Shown: piece after piece, positions 6,520 through 14,534 of the stretch
Layout of the letters: the number at the start of each line of letters is the position of its first letter
How positions within the stretch are numbered: the stretch's first letter is position 1
Source: a gamma proteobacterium symbiont of Ctena orbiculata
GTDB taxonomy: Bacteria > Pseudomonadota > Gammaproteobacteria > Chromatiales > Chromatiaceae
Direction of reading: 5' to 3'
Assembly (NCBI GenBank): GCA_003058495.1
Contig: QBVC01000040.1
Coordinates: forward strand, 1 to 36,792
Length of the DNA stretch: 36,792 bases
Program-made: the position numbers and the translations under genes
The notes under the pieces: generated by a model
Seen by the model: only the letters and a program-made list of their open reading frames with translations
Told to the model about the DNA's origin: nothing
The model's database searches: none

Positions 6520-8511
6520 TCAGAAAGCGGGGCTGGCAATATAGAGGTAGTCGTTGTTGTCCGCGGGGAGTTCGACAGCCGCGAGGTTGACAGCGGGGGT
6601 GGCCAGGTCATTGACCAGCAGTCCCCGGCCGCTGATGGAGTAGATGTAACTGTTCATCGCCTCGTCGGAGACAAAGAAACTCCGGCGTATGCCCTCCGGG
6701 TAGAACCAGTTGCCGCTGTTTTGCTCCTGATAGAAGATGTCGTGGTCGATGGCGGCGTAGGGCTCTATACCCTGTGTCGCGGTAACCCTGAACAGCTCCA
6801 GACCGTTGAAGATGTCACCGCTGTCGAAGGCGGGTAGGGTCACTGGGGCGTTCCATTGAGTCACCGGAATCGCCAGCATCTTCTCCTCCTCGAACCAGGT
6901 GAAGGCGTGGTGGTCATAGGCGGCTTCGGTGTAGCTTCCGGCGCCGATCAGGTGTTCAGACATCAGCGCAGGGGCTGAGAAATCACCGATATCGAACAGG
7001 CTCAGCTTGATACCCCAGGTATCCGTATCGATGCCGACGGCAAGAATCATATCCCCCTCGATCGGGTGCAGGTAGGTGGAGAATCCCGGTACTTCCAGCT
7101 CTCCCGCTACCGACGGATTATCGGCGTCACTGAGATCGAGGGTAATCAGGGGATCGATCTGCTCGAAGGTCACCAGGTAGCCCCTCTCCCCATCGAAGCG
7201 TACCGCAAACAGGCTCTCACCCGGTTTTCCCAGACTCTCCAGTTTTGTTCTCGGCAGCAGCTCACCCGCTGTCTGCTCCATGATATAGAGGCGGTTTTCA
7301 GGATCGGCTCTAAGCCACCATGCCTGTTCCGTGGTCACCACGCGGAGCAGGCCCTGATACTCATCCATGGCGAACTGGTTGAGGAGATGGCCATCGACGC
7401 GCCCACTGGCAAGATAGCGGGGCGTCGATTGAAGACTGAACTTGTGAATGGTGGTGCCGGGTTTCGGATACGCTTCCCCTTCCATCACCGGCAGCCAGAG
7501 CCAGTACATATCCTCGACACTGGCGATGTAGAGGTGATCCTCGTTGGCATAGACCATGCCGCTGTTGCCAAGGATGGTTTGACTGCTGATCTCTGCCTGC
7601 GGATTTGCCAAATCGAAACCCAGGATGGTCAAGGTGCCGGTGCCGTTGGCGATATCGGGCCGATAGATTGCCTCGCATTCGCAGATTGGTGCGGTGGTGG
7701 GCAGGCTGTTGGTTGCGGGATCCCTATTGTCGGAGAGAATCGGTAGCAGATCATCGATATCGACACTCGTGGGATCATCGAGCACAGGATTGAGGTCGAG
7801 CTGTGCAGTGACAATCAGATAGACCTGTTGATCAATCCTGCGTGCATCGACATAACGGGATTCAAACACCGTCTCCCTGATCAGGCTGGGCTGGCCGGGA
7901 TCGGCGACATCGAACAGAGAGACCTTGGTCATCTGGCCGATACGGGGCGCGATATCCGCAGCCAGGCTCACGTCGTAGAGCGGATAGATAGCTGGAGTAA
8001 GGTCGCTCACCACCCAGACGACGTCATCATCGAAGAAGAGCGCCCGGGGATAGCCGTCGATCTCCGTGCGCGAAAGCTCCTGGCTCTGCACCGCCGGCCA
8101 GGTCTGCAGGATCACCAGGTTACCGCCTGACAGGATATAGGTATGGTCGCCGCTGGTCTTGACGAAATCGGCCTCATCGACGCCAACCACCTGGTTGTTG
8201 GTTCCGCTGACGGTCTCTATTCCGGGTTGAGACACCGGTGCCCCCGAACTGACGCCCACCAGCGTTGTCGGTGCGCTTTCCAGTGCATCATCCGGTGCGG
8301 TTTGAGCGATGTTGACAAGCGCGTTCTGTCTGTCGTTGGTATCGATCAAATAGGACTTCAGTTCGTCGCAGGTATCGAACTGTTTCAGTTGCAGATCGTT
8401 CTGTGAAACGTTGTTGTCACCGTTGCTGGTGGACGAGTTGCAGCCGCTCAGAAGGATAGCCAGGAGGCAGAAGAGGGCGGTGAAGATAGCGCCGATAGTC
8501 TGTTTAGGCAT
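6520..8511 (-). CDS. Beta-propeller domain lipoprotein (PF09826-like)
   Basis: A 663-residue protein. The N-terminal signal has a lipobox, ILLSGC (Cys about 24), then an Asn/Ser-rich linker. Next comes VVGVDEADFVKTSGDHTYIL, the hallmark opening of the secreted beta-propeller family (PF09826, COG4880). The repeating beta-rich segments fit a WD40-like propeller. Known: these are exported proteins of unclear function, sometimes annotated as copper-amine-oxidase-like. The start is the ATG at 8511 because GGAG lies six bases upstream; a TTG at 8514 is in frame but less likely. It is transcribed alone, with 120 bases to bpt upstream and the 216-bp operon leader downstream. No link to the TonB operon can be shown beyond proximity and strand. 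Confidence 0.85.
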   Translation of the reverse strand: MPKQTIGAIFTALFCLLAILLSGCNSSTSNGDNNVSQNDLQLKQFDTCDELKSYLIDTNDRQNALVNIAQTAPDDALESAPTTLVGVSSGAPVSQPGIETVSGTNNQVVGVDEADFVKTSGDHTYILSGGNLVILQTWPAVQSQELSRTEIDGYPRALFFDDDVVWVVSDLTPAIYPLYDVSLAADIAPRIGQMTKVSLFDVADPGQPSLIRETVFESRYVDARRIDQQVYLIVTAQLDLNPVLDDPTSVDIDDLLPILSDNRDPATNSLPTTAPICECEAIYRPDIANGTGTLTILGFDLANPQAEISSQTILGNSGMVYANEDHLYIASVEDMYWLWLPVMEGEAYPKPGTTIHKFSLQSTPRYLASGRVDGHLLNQFAMDEYQGLLRVVTTEQAWWLRADPENRLYIMEQTAGELLPRTKLESLGKPGESLFAVRFDGERGYLVTFEQIDPLITLDLSDADNPSVAGELEVPGFSTYLHPIEGDMILAVGIDTDTWGIKLSLFDIGDFSAPALMSEHLIGAGSYTEAAYDHHAFTWFEEEKMLAIPVTQWNAPVTLPAFDSGDIFNGLELFRVTATQGIEPYAAIDHDIFYQEQNSGNWFYPEGIRRSFFVSDEAMNSYIYSISGRGLLVNDLATPAVNLAAVELPADNNDYLYIASPAF

Positions 8512-8634
8512 CAATGTCTCCGGCGGGGGTCGCTATGCGGATCGGGTTGCCTTACACCACCACAGATATCAGGATCGTAGAAAAACTAAAAGCGGGCGGC
8601 GCTGTTTCTGTGATCGGAGTGGAACTATAGGCCG

Positions 8635-9405
8635 TCATATCCTTTCATTCATGCCGTTGCCACCCTGTTTGAGTCTGCTGTGGTCTATCCACTGCTGTCC
8701 GTTCCAGGCCTCAAAAGGGCGGAAACGGGACTTATAGCTCATCTTGTCACAGCGCTCGATCCAGAATCCGGGATAGACCCACTTCAGACCGAGTCTTCTC
8801 GAGTAGTCGATCTGCCACAGCAGGGCAAAGATACCGAGGCTCTCCCGGGCCAGCTGCGGATCGAAGAAGGTATATACCGAGGAGGTGCCCTCCGGAAGCA
8901 GGTCGGTGACCGCAACGGCCGCCAGTTTCCCCGCCTTGCGGAATTCGATGAAGTGTGTTTCCGCCCAATCGCAAGTGAGGAACTGGGTGTATTGACCTGG
9001 ACTGTTGCACACCATGGCGCCGTCCGGGTGGCGTTCAGTCAGGTACTGCTGGTAGAGAAGGTAGTGCTCATCCCGATACTCTGCAGGACCGGGATTGACC
9101 TCGTAGCAAGGCAGGTTGCGCTTCCAGATACGACGTTGACTGCGTGAAGCCTGAAACCGCGCAGTCGGTATGCGCAGCGAGACGCAGTCGTTGCAGTGGG
9201 GACAGGCGGGTTGATAGAGATAACATCCACTGCGTCGAAATCCCCGATCGATCAACTGCTGATAGAGGTTCAGGGTGACCTTGGCGTTGGGGTCGAGAAA
9301 AAGATTGCGAGCCTCCCGTCCGGGCAGATAGGAGCAGTCATGAACCTGGCTCAGGTAGAGCGCGTAGCTCCCCTCCTGTTCGAACCCCGGGGGCGAGTTC
9401 AGCAT
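8635..9405 (-). CDS. bpt: Aspartate/glutamate leucyltransferase (Ate1-like, N-degron pathway)
   Basis: A 256-residue protein matching the bacterial Bpt family. The N-terminal ATE domain has the Cys cluster Cys24 (HDCSYLPGR) and Cys68/71/74 (ACPHCNDCVSLRIP). The C-terminal GNAT-like domain includes TSVYTFFDPQLARESLGIFA and the YPGFWIERCDKMSYK signature. Known: Bpt attaches leucine from Leu-tRNA to N-terminal Asp or Glu, making substrates for ClpS/ClpAP. The start overlaps the aat stop by seven bases (ATG at 9405, aat TGA at 9399-9401). The pair therefore forms a two-gene N-degron operon, a common gammaproteobacterial arrangement. Confidence 0.95.
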   Translation of the reverse strand: MLNSPPGFEQEGSYALYLSQVHDCSYLPGREARNLFLDPNAKVTLNLYQQLIDRGFRRSGCYLYQPACPHCNDCVSLRIPTARFQASRSQRRIWKRNLPCYEVNPGPAEYRDEHYLLYQQYLTERHPDGAMVCNSPGQYTQFLTCDWAETHFIEFRKAGKLAAVAVTDLLPEGTSSVYTFFDPQLARESLGIFALLWQIDYSRRLGLKWVYPGFWIERCDKMSYKSRFRPFEAWNGQQWIDHSRLKQGGNGMNERI

Positions 9406-10118
9406 CTATCCATCTCCGGGTAGTGCTTGCCTTCATCGGCCCAGCTCCCCGGCCGTCCCTCGAGCCGGGTCCAGCTCGCGAGGTCCCTGCAGAAGCCGGC
9501 CCTTGGAATCTCTTCGGCGCCCAGACTGGCCAGGTGTTGGGTATAGACTTGGCAGTCGATCATCTTGAAACCCCATTGGGTCAATTTCCGACTCAGGTGA
9601 ACCAGGGCGATTTTTGAGCTGTCGGTGGCGCGGCTGAACATCGATTCGCCGAAAAAGACGCCGCCAATGGCCATGCCGTAGAGTCCGCCGACAAGCATGT
9701 CGTCCTGCCAGACCTCGACGGAGTGGGCCAGTCCAAGCCGAAACTGCTGATGATAGGCATCGATCATTTCCGGAACCAGCCAAGTGCCCGGAGAGTTTTC
9801 CCGCGGTGCCGCGCAGCCCCTGATGACGGCGTCGAAATCCTGGTCAAAGGAGACTTTATAGGCCTTTTTCCGCAACAATTTTTTCAGGCTGCGGCTGACC
9901 TTGATCTTTTCCGGATAGAGCACCGTGCGCGGATCGGGCGACCACCAGAGGATCGGTTCACCTTCGGTAAACCAGGGAAATATACCCAGCTGATAGGCTT
10001 GAATAAGTCGTTGCGGGGTGAGGTCTCCCCCCACGGCCAGCAAACCGTCCGGCTCACGTTCCGCAAGGGAGACGTCGGGAAACGGCGTGTTCGGATTGTC
10101 GTCAAGCACGAAAATCAT
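9399..10118 (-). CDS. aat: Leucyl/phenylalanyl-tRNA--protein transferase
   Basis: A 239-residue protein closely following E. coli Aat: PFPDVSLAEREPDGLLAVGG, YQLGIFPWF, ILWWSPDPRTVLYP, HSVEVWQ and GVFFGESMFSRA. Known: it transfers Leu or Phe to N-terminal Lys/Arg of proteins for ClpAPS degradation in the cytoplasm. The ATG at 10118 is used. A TTG at 10133 would add five residues, but neither start has a clear ribosome binding site. It is first in an operon with bpt and is divergent from the PilZ gene at 10300. Confidence 0.95.
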   Translation of the reverse strand: MIFVLDDNPNTPFPDVSLAEREPDGLLAVGGDLTPQRLIQAYQLGIFPWFTEGEPILWWSPDPRTVLYPEKIKVSRSLKKLLRKKAYKVSFDQDFDAVIRGCAAPRENSPGTWLVPEMIDAYHQQFRLGLAHSVEVWQDDMLVGGLYGMAIGGVFFGESMFSRATDSSKIALVHLSRKLTQWGFKMIDCQVYTQHLASLGAEEIPRAGFCRDLASWTRLEGRPGSWADEGKHYPEMDRC

Positions 10119-10207
10119 CGTTTGCTGATTCAAAGGACTTAAAGTAACCTTAACAGCTACTTGTTTTTACAGATAAAAGTTCGCATTATTCTTAAGTCTG
10201 AGCAGTC

Positions 10208-10236
10208 GATTGCCACTGACTGGTTAGAAGGCAATC
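10208..10236. repeat. 7-bp inverted repeat between aat and the PilZ gene
   Basis: GATTGCC (10208-10214) and GGCAATC (10230-10236) are perfectly complementary with a 15-base spacer. They lie in the 181-bp divergent promoter region between aat and the PilZ gene. This could be an operator or chance. No confident -35/-10 pair was assigned to either gene. Confidence 0.25.
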
Positions 10237-10299
10237 ATAGCAGTTGGTTTTTACTGGATTATGGTTCAATACTAACATAAGCCGCATGGGAGTGAGTCC

Positions 10300-10968
10300 T
10301 TGCAAGACACAGTCAGATACTTGCAGATCGGTGACGTGCTGCAACTGCAGTGGGCGCCGCCCAGTGAAAATACGGAGCGCTACGCCGCCACCCTGATCGG
10401 ATTCCTGCCCGGGCAGAGTCTGGTGATCACGACTCCCCGCAGGCAGGGAAGGCCGCTCATCGTTCGGGACGGCCAGAGCTTTACCGTCAGAATGCTTCAG
10501 GGAAGCAATGTCTTCGGCTTTGTCTCTCATGTGCTGAACGCATCCTCAAAACCCTATCCCCATATCCATCTCTCCTACCCGGATGATGTCGAGAGTGCGG
10601 TGGTGCGCAATGCGCCGCGCGTTGACACCGAGATCGAAGCGCTTGCGGTATGGCCTCAGGGCGCCTCGGGGGCCGAGGAGCAACGCCCGGTGATCATTAC
10701 GGATATCAGCAGTACCGGGGCCCGCGTGATCGACAGGCAAAAGCTCGGTGAGATCGGAAGTGTTATTCAGGTGGTCTATACCCTCTCCGTTTGCAGCGGA
10801 GACGATACCCTGAAACTGATGAGCGTGATTCGGAATATACGCAAGGCTGAGGCCAAGGACGGTCGGGTGCGCTATGTCCATGGTTTGGAATTTCGCGGTC
10901 TGAACCGGTTCCAGCATCTGGTGCTCTGCGCATATGTCTTGGGCAGTATCGCCAGGGAGCGCGGCTGA
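10300..10968 (+). CDS. YcgR-like PilZ domain protein (c-di-GMP binding)
   Basis: A 222-residue two-domain protein. The N-terminal half (about 5-95) has the YcgR N-domain pattern (LQIGDVLQLQW, LIGFLPGQSLVIT, VRMLQGSNVFGF). The C-terminal PilZ domain has both c-di-GMP contact motifs, RNAPR (RxxxR, 103-107) and DISSTG (DxSxxG, 135-140), so binding is expected. Known: YcgR proteins act as flagellar brakes or other c-di-GMP effectors. No flagellar genes are in the window, so the target is not known. The start is a TTG preceded by GGGAGTGAG, the best ribosome binding site present. No in-frame ATG exists near the N-terminus. Confidence 0.88.
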   Translation: MQDTVRYLQIGDVLQLQWAPPSENTERYAATLIGFLPGQSLVITTPRRQGRPLIVRDGQSFTVRMLQGSNVFGFVSHVLNASSKPYPHIHLSYPDDVESAVVRNAPRVDTEIEALAVWPQGASGAEEQRPVIITDISSTGARVIDRQKLGEIGSVIQVVYTLSVCSGDDTLKLMSVIRNIRKAEAKDGRVRYVHGLEFRGLNRFQHLVLCAYVLGSIARERG

Positions 10969-11104
10969 GACGCATGCCGGGGATCCAGCGCTTGGCCGAC
11001 GCGGATCCGCCCCTTGCTTCTCCATTCAGCTCCCCGATAGGCGGCGATCCGATCCCGATTAGCGGCTATGATCAGCATAGGGATCGGGAGATTGGATCTG
11101 AACG

Positions 11105-11383
11105 ATGCTGATATTGGTCTACTATCTGTTTCTGCTTGTCTGCGCCGCCATGGGGGTCTTCTTTTTCGCACTCTACATCCACTCGAGACAGACCCTGCAG
11201 GCGCTGTCGGCGGTGTTGCTGTTGCTGCCGGTTGTGTATGAGGCTTGGGTCTTGGAAAACTGTGTGGGGGAGTGCAATATCAGGGTTGACCTGGTGGTGC
11301 TGTTTCCCGTTGAACTGTTGCTCCTGTCGGCCCTCTCTTGCTACGCATGGAGACGATTCAAAAACGCCGCTTCCAGCAAGTGA
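11105..11383 (+). CDS. Small hydrophobic membrane protein, function unknown
   Basis: A 92-residue protein with about three hydrophobic segments (2-24, 34-50, 60-78) and a basic tail (WRRFKNAASSK), so an inner-membrane protein is likely. It has Cys53, Cys57 and Cys78 and no recognised motif. It follows the PilZ gene by 136 bases on the same strand, with GGA eight bases before the ATG. It converges with the hydrolase gene, 31 bases away. It could be a spurious frame, but the membrane pattern and codon use look real. Confidence 0.6.
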   Translation: MLILVYYLFLLVCAAMGVFFFALYIHSRQTLQALSAVLLLLPVVYEAWVLENCVGECNIRVDLVVLFPVELLLLSALSCYAWRRFKNAASSK

Positions 11384-11414
11384 AGATGTGGATCACCACG
11401 GACTGACTGGCGTT

Positions 11415-12371
11415 TCAACCGTCAGGGAATCTGTGCGCGCCAAAATCGCTGTTGATCCCATCGATCGTAAGTTGCAGCCAATATTGCTCAAAGCGACGCC
11501 AAAGCCGCTCCTCGGGTAGATCGGTATGGCTGACCGGAAACTCCATGATCTCTCTCGGTCCTGAGAGGTGGTTGGCAATGGCGTAGACGGTCTTTGCGGG
11601 TACCACCTCATCTTTCAATCCCAATCCGATCAACGCCGGGCAGTGCACTGTATCGGCAAAGTTGACGGGATCGAAGTAGCGCATCACCAGCATCACATCA
11701 TCCAGGCGTTCCGGATGATTGGCGAGGTAGTGATTGATCTGCGCACCTGATCCTGACTTGACGAAGATATAGCGCCCTTCGGTCCAACCGAATGTGGGAA
11801 CACCCACCGCGAGCAGGTCGGGCGAGCCAAGCACCGATGCCGATTTCAGGGCCAGGGCGCCGGCAAAACTAACGCCGTGAAAGGTATAGTGGGTGGTCGG
11901 ATTGGGTAGTACCCGTTCAGCGACATAAGCACCCTGAATATAGTCACAGACAGCGCCGCGGATCACCGAGGTTTCAGGAGATGCTATACCGTTCAATACC
12001 CAGCCCCAGTGGGAGGGTGCCGCAAGGGCGTCGAGAGATCGGCCGAAACCGCGAACATCCACGCCAAAGCAGTTGAGCCCTGTTTCCGCCCAGGACCACT
12101 GCGGCATGCATCGACAGCCATAGCCGTGACTGTAGACGACCAGTGGTCGCGGCAGGTTATCCTGCCAATGGGTAAGCAGCCCGGTAATGCGTACACCGCC
12201 GAGGGATAGATAGGTCACATACTCCAATACGAGCCCGGGGTGGCCGGCTGAGTGCTCCGTGGCGGTAACAATCGGATCAGGATCGATTCCATCCAGCTTG
12301 TTCAGTGTCTCCTGCCAGAAGAGATCAAAATCCCTGGGTTTTGTGTGATCGGGTTTGAAATGGCGCCGCAT
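11415..12371 (-). CDS. Alpha/beta hydrolase, acetylxylan-esterase (AXE1)-like
   Basis: A 318-residue enzyme. Catalytic triad candidates are Ser168 in GVSFAG, Asp254 in GLKDEVVP and His282 in FPVSHTD. The oxyanion region VVYSHGYG (79-85) and the DVRGFGRS motif fit the AXE1/cephalosporin-C deacetylase family. Known members deacetylate xylan or small acetyl esters; the natural substrate here is not determined. No signal peptide is visible, so the protein is cytoplasmic. The ATG at 12371 (MRRHFKPDHT) is the likely start. The open frame extends to 12884, but that part is antisense to the cNMP gene and is not typical of the family. The gene is divergent from that gene and convergent with 11105-11383. 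Confidence 0.85.
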   Translation of the reverse strand: MRRHFKPDHTKPRDFDLFWQETLNKLDGIDPDPIVTATEHSAGHPGLVLEYVTYLSLGGVRITGLLTHWQDNLPRPLVVYSHGYGCRCMPQWSWAETGLNCFGVDVRGFGRSLDALAAPSHWGWVLNGIASPETSVIRGAVCDYIQGAYVAERVLPNPTTHYTFHGVSFAGALALKSASVLGSPDLLAVGVPTFGWTEGRYIFVKSGSGAQINHYLANHPERLDDVMLVMRYFDPVNFADTVHCPALIGLGLKDEVVPAKTVYAIANHLSGPREIMEFPVSHTDLPEERLWRRFEQYWLQLTIDGINSDFGAHRFPDG

Positions 12372-12494
12372 GATTCTACTATAGATTAGTAGGAGAGGAT
12401 TTTTGGACGATTGGCGTAGATCGGCCAGGCAAATCACCCGATAACAACAACTCATGCGGTACTGAGATGAAACGGCTTGATAAGGGTAACCGCA

Positions 12495-14528
12495 ATGGTG
12501 GAAACATCTGAACTCGCTGAACTCGCTGAACTCGCTGAACTTGCATTTTTCAAGGATATCGAGAGGGATGTGATTCGCCGTCTCGCGCAAGCCTCCGAAG
12601 TGCGGCAGATGGCAAAAGGCGAGATCCTGCTGCATCAGCACGACCGCGCCATTGCGCTCTATTTCCTGTTGACCGGGAAGGTGCAGTTTCTGATCCACGT
12701 GGCCGGCATGGATGATCTCCTGGTTGGCACCGACAGCGAGTCGGGGGCGATGATCGGATGGTCGGTGTTTCGCGCACCCTATCGTCATACGGTGACCGTG
12801 CGTTGTGAAAACGAATGCAGATTTATCCGCATTCCGAGGACGGTATTGACCGAACTGATGGAGCAGTCGCCTGTCACTGCCCATACCCTGCTGCGCCGTG
12901 TCGCTGAAGTGCTGGCGCGTCGGCTGGCGGGCAACAGGGATCGCCTGATCGCAAGCAGTGGGGTGGAGGGGCGGGCCGTGCTGGAGCCGGCGGCGCTGAA
13001 ATCGGCCCGGCAGGCAAGTCCGATCAGCGACTATGAAAACCTGGGCAGCGACCAGGAGTCGACCTTCCGCTTCTTACGCCATGCCACGTTTTTCGAGGCC
13101 ATGTCCGATCACCACTTGCGCACCATGCTCTCCCTTGGGCGCATGATTCGGGTAACCCCCGGCACCACCCTCTTCCAGCAGGGGGATGGGGCGGACAGGT
13201 TCTACCTGCTCGTCAGCGGCCGGGTCGAGCTCTGGTATTGCAGCAGTGAAGGCAAGGTCTGTTTCTTTCTCAATAGTCTGGAGAATCCCGGGCAGGCGTT
13301 CGGCTGGTCCGCGGTGGTCGATCCCCGTCACTACCAGGTCTCTGCAATCGCCAGCGATTCTGTCTGTGCCTTGGTGTTTAGCGCCGATTCCCTGACGGCG
13401 CTATGTCACCAGGATCCGCTCTTTGCCGGTGAGCTGATGGAGCGGGTGATCTGGCTGATCGGCAATCGCCTGCGGATGGCGCGGACCCAGTTGATCGCAC
13501 GGCGATACCACAAAGAGACGCTGGCCGTGACCGCGCTGCTGGAACAGAATGCCGATACCCTGCATGTGACCTCGCCACTGTACAAAATCCCCTACCTTCT
13601 GCAGAACCGCCTGACCCTCTCCGACGCCTTCGGCACCCTGGAACTGATCCGCAATCATGGCGAGGATGAGAATGAACGCAACCTGGCGAGGCTCTCTCTG
13701 GACATCCTGGAAAAAGTGCATGACGAACTCCATTTTTACCAGGGGCTGCAGCGAATCTACGAGAGTGTCGCCAATGCCCCCGAGGATCAGCCTTCAAGGG
13801 AGGTGCGACATCACTGCATGCAGGCGTTTCAGGCGCTGTTTCAACAGACCGGCTACAGGTTGGCGGGGGAGGAGCATCTGCCGGACGCCCCGGGACATCT
13901 CTTCATCATGAACCATCTGGAGAACCACACCGACAACATGCTGCCGAACGACTTTCGTCTTACCCTGGATACCCACTTCGTCTCCAGCATGTTGATCTAT
14001 CCGAAATACCATGAGGCGCCGATCCGGGTAATCCGCAAGCCGGAACTCGACTGGTACGGTTTTCAGCAATATTTCGACCGTCTCGAGTATCTCTATGTCT
14101 ATCCGGGCGAGGTCGACGAGGAGGATCGCGATCATCACCTGACCCGGGAGCAGCGCAACCGGCAATTCATGGATCAGGCGGTGGCGCGGCTGAACCAGGG
14201 GGAGAATATCATCATCTGTCCGGAGGGGCGCTGTTACTATACGGAGGAGTCCCCCGGCCCGTTCAAGTCCGGGGTCTTTCGCCTGGCGCTGGAAGCCGAT
14301 CCCGAACCCCTGATCATTCCCATGGCGGTGGCCAACTTCGATAAACGTCTGACCCGCACCACTACCGCGGCGATCGTATTTCCCCCTTTCAGGGTGAGCG
14401 ACCATGTGCAGGAGAGGGACGATCCACAGGCCCTCTACGACTTTATCGCAATCGTCAATGAGTGGTACAAGGGCTACGTCAGGCAGGCCATCGAACTGAC
14501 CCTGAAAGGTGATGCGATATCCGGGTGA
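12495..14528 (+). CDS. Two cNMP-binding domains fused to a PlsC-type acyltransferase
   Basis: A 677-residue protein. Two cyclic-nucleotide-binding folds (about 17-150 and 195-330) each carry the KGEILLHQHD / PGTTLFQQGDGADRFYLLVSG pattern. Instead of the cAMP-cassette FGE, both have GWS (IGWSVF at 88-93, FGWSAV at 269-274), so the ligand may differ from cAMP. A middle region (335-435) of unknown fold follows. The C-terminal lysophospholipid-acyltransferase-like domain (about 440-677) has NHLENHTD (473-480) and PEGRCYYTEESPGPFKSG. No DNA-binding helix-turn-helix is seen. Inference: a nucleotide- or redox-gated lipid acyltransferase. The ATG at 12495 has AAGGG eight bases upstream. A tandem 9-bp repeat codes its N-terminus. 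Confidence 0.85.
   Translation: MVETSELAELAELAELAFFKDIERDVIRRLAQASEVRQMAKGEILLHQHDRAIALYFLLTGKVQFLIHVAGMDDLLVGTDSESGAMIGWSVFRAPYRHTVTVRCENECRFIRIPRTVLTELMEQSPVTAHTLLRRVAEVLARRLAGNRDRLIASSGVEGRAVLEPAALKSARQASPISDYENLGSDQESTFRFLRHATFFEAMSDHHLRTMLSLGRMIRVTPGTTLFQQGDGADRFYLLVSGRVELWYCSSEGKVCFFLNSLENPGQAFGWSAVVDPRHYQVSAIASDSVCALVFSADSLTALCHQDPLFAGELMERVIWLIGNRLRMARTQLIARRYHKETLAVTALLEQNADTLHVTSPLYKIPYLLQNRLTLSDAFGTLELIRNHGEDENERNLARLSLDILEKVHDELHFYQGLQRIYESVANAPEDQPSREVRHHCMQAFQALFQQTGYRLAGEEHLPDAPGHLFIMNHLENHTDNMLPNDFRLTLDTHFVSSMLIYPKYHEAPIRVIRKPELDWYGFQQYFDRLEYLYVYPGEVDEEDRDHHLTREQRNRQFMDQAVARLNQGENIIICPEGRCYYTEESPGPFKSGVFRLALEADPEPLIIPMAVANFDKRLTRTTTAAIVFPPFRVSDHVQERDDPQALYDFIAIVNEWYKGYVRQAIELTLKGDAISG
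12508..12543 (+). repeat. Tandem 9-bp repeat in the 5' coding region (four copies)
   Basis: Four consecutive copies of CTGAACTCG, the last ending TTG, encode a run of Glu-Leu-Ala near the N-terminus of the cNMP/acyltransferase protein. Each copy is three codons, so gain or loss would keep the frame and change a short helical tail by three residues. Confidence 0.85.
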
Positions 14529-14534
14529 ATCGCT

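Noticed and set aside
11384-11414. GTGG-ATCA-CCAC as a terminator between convergent genes
   Set aside because: 4-bp stem without a T-run.
12372-12884. 171-residue N-terminal extension of the alpha/beta hydrolase
   Set aside because: Antisense to the cNMP gene start; family starts at the ATG at 12371.
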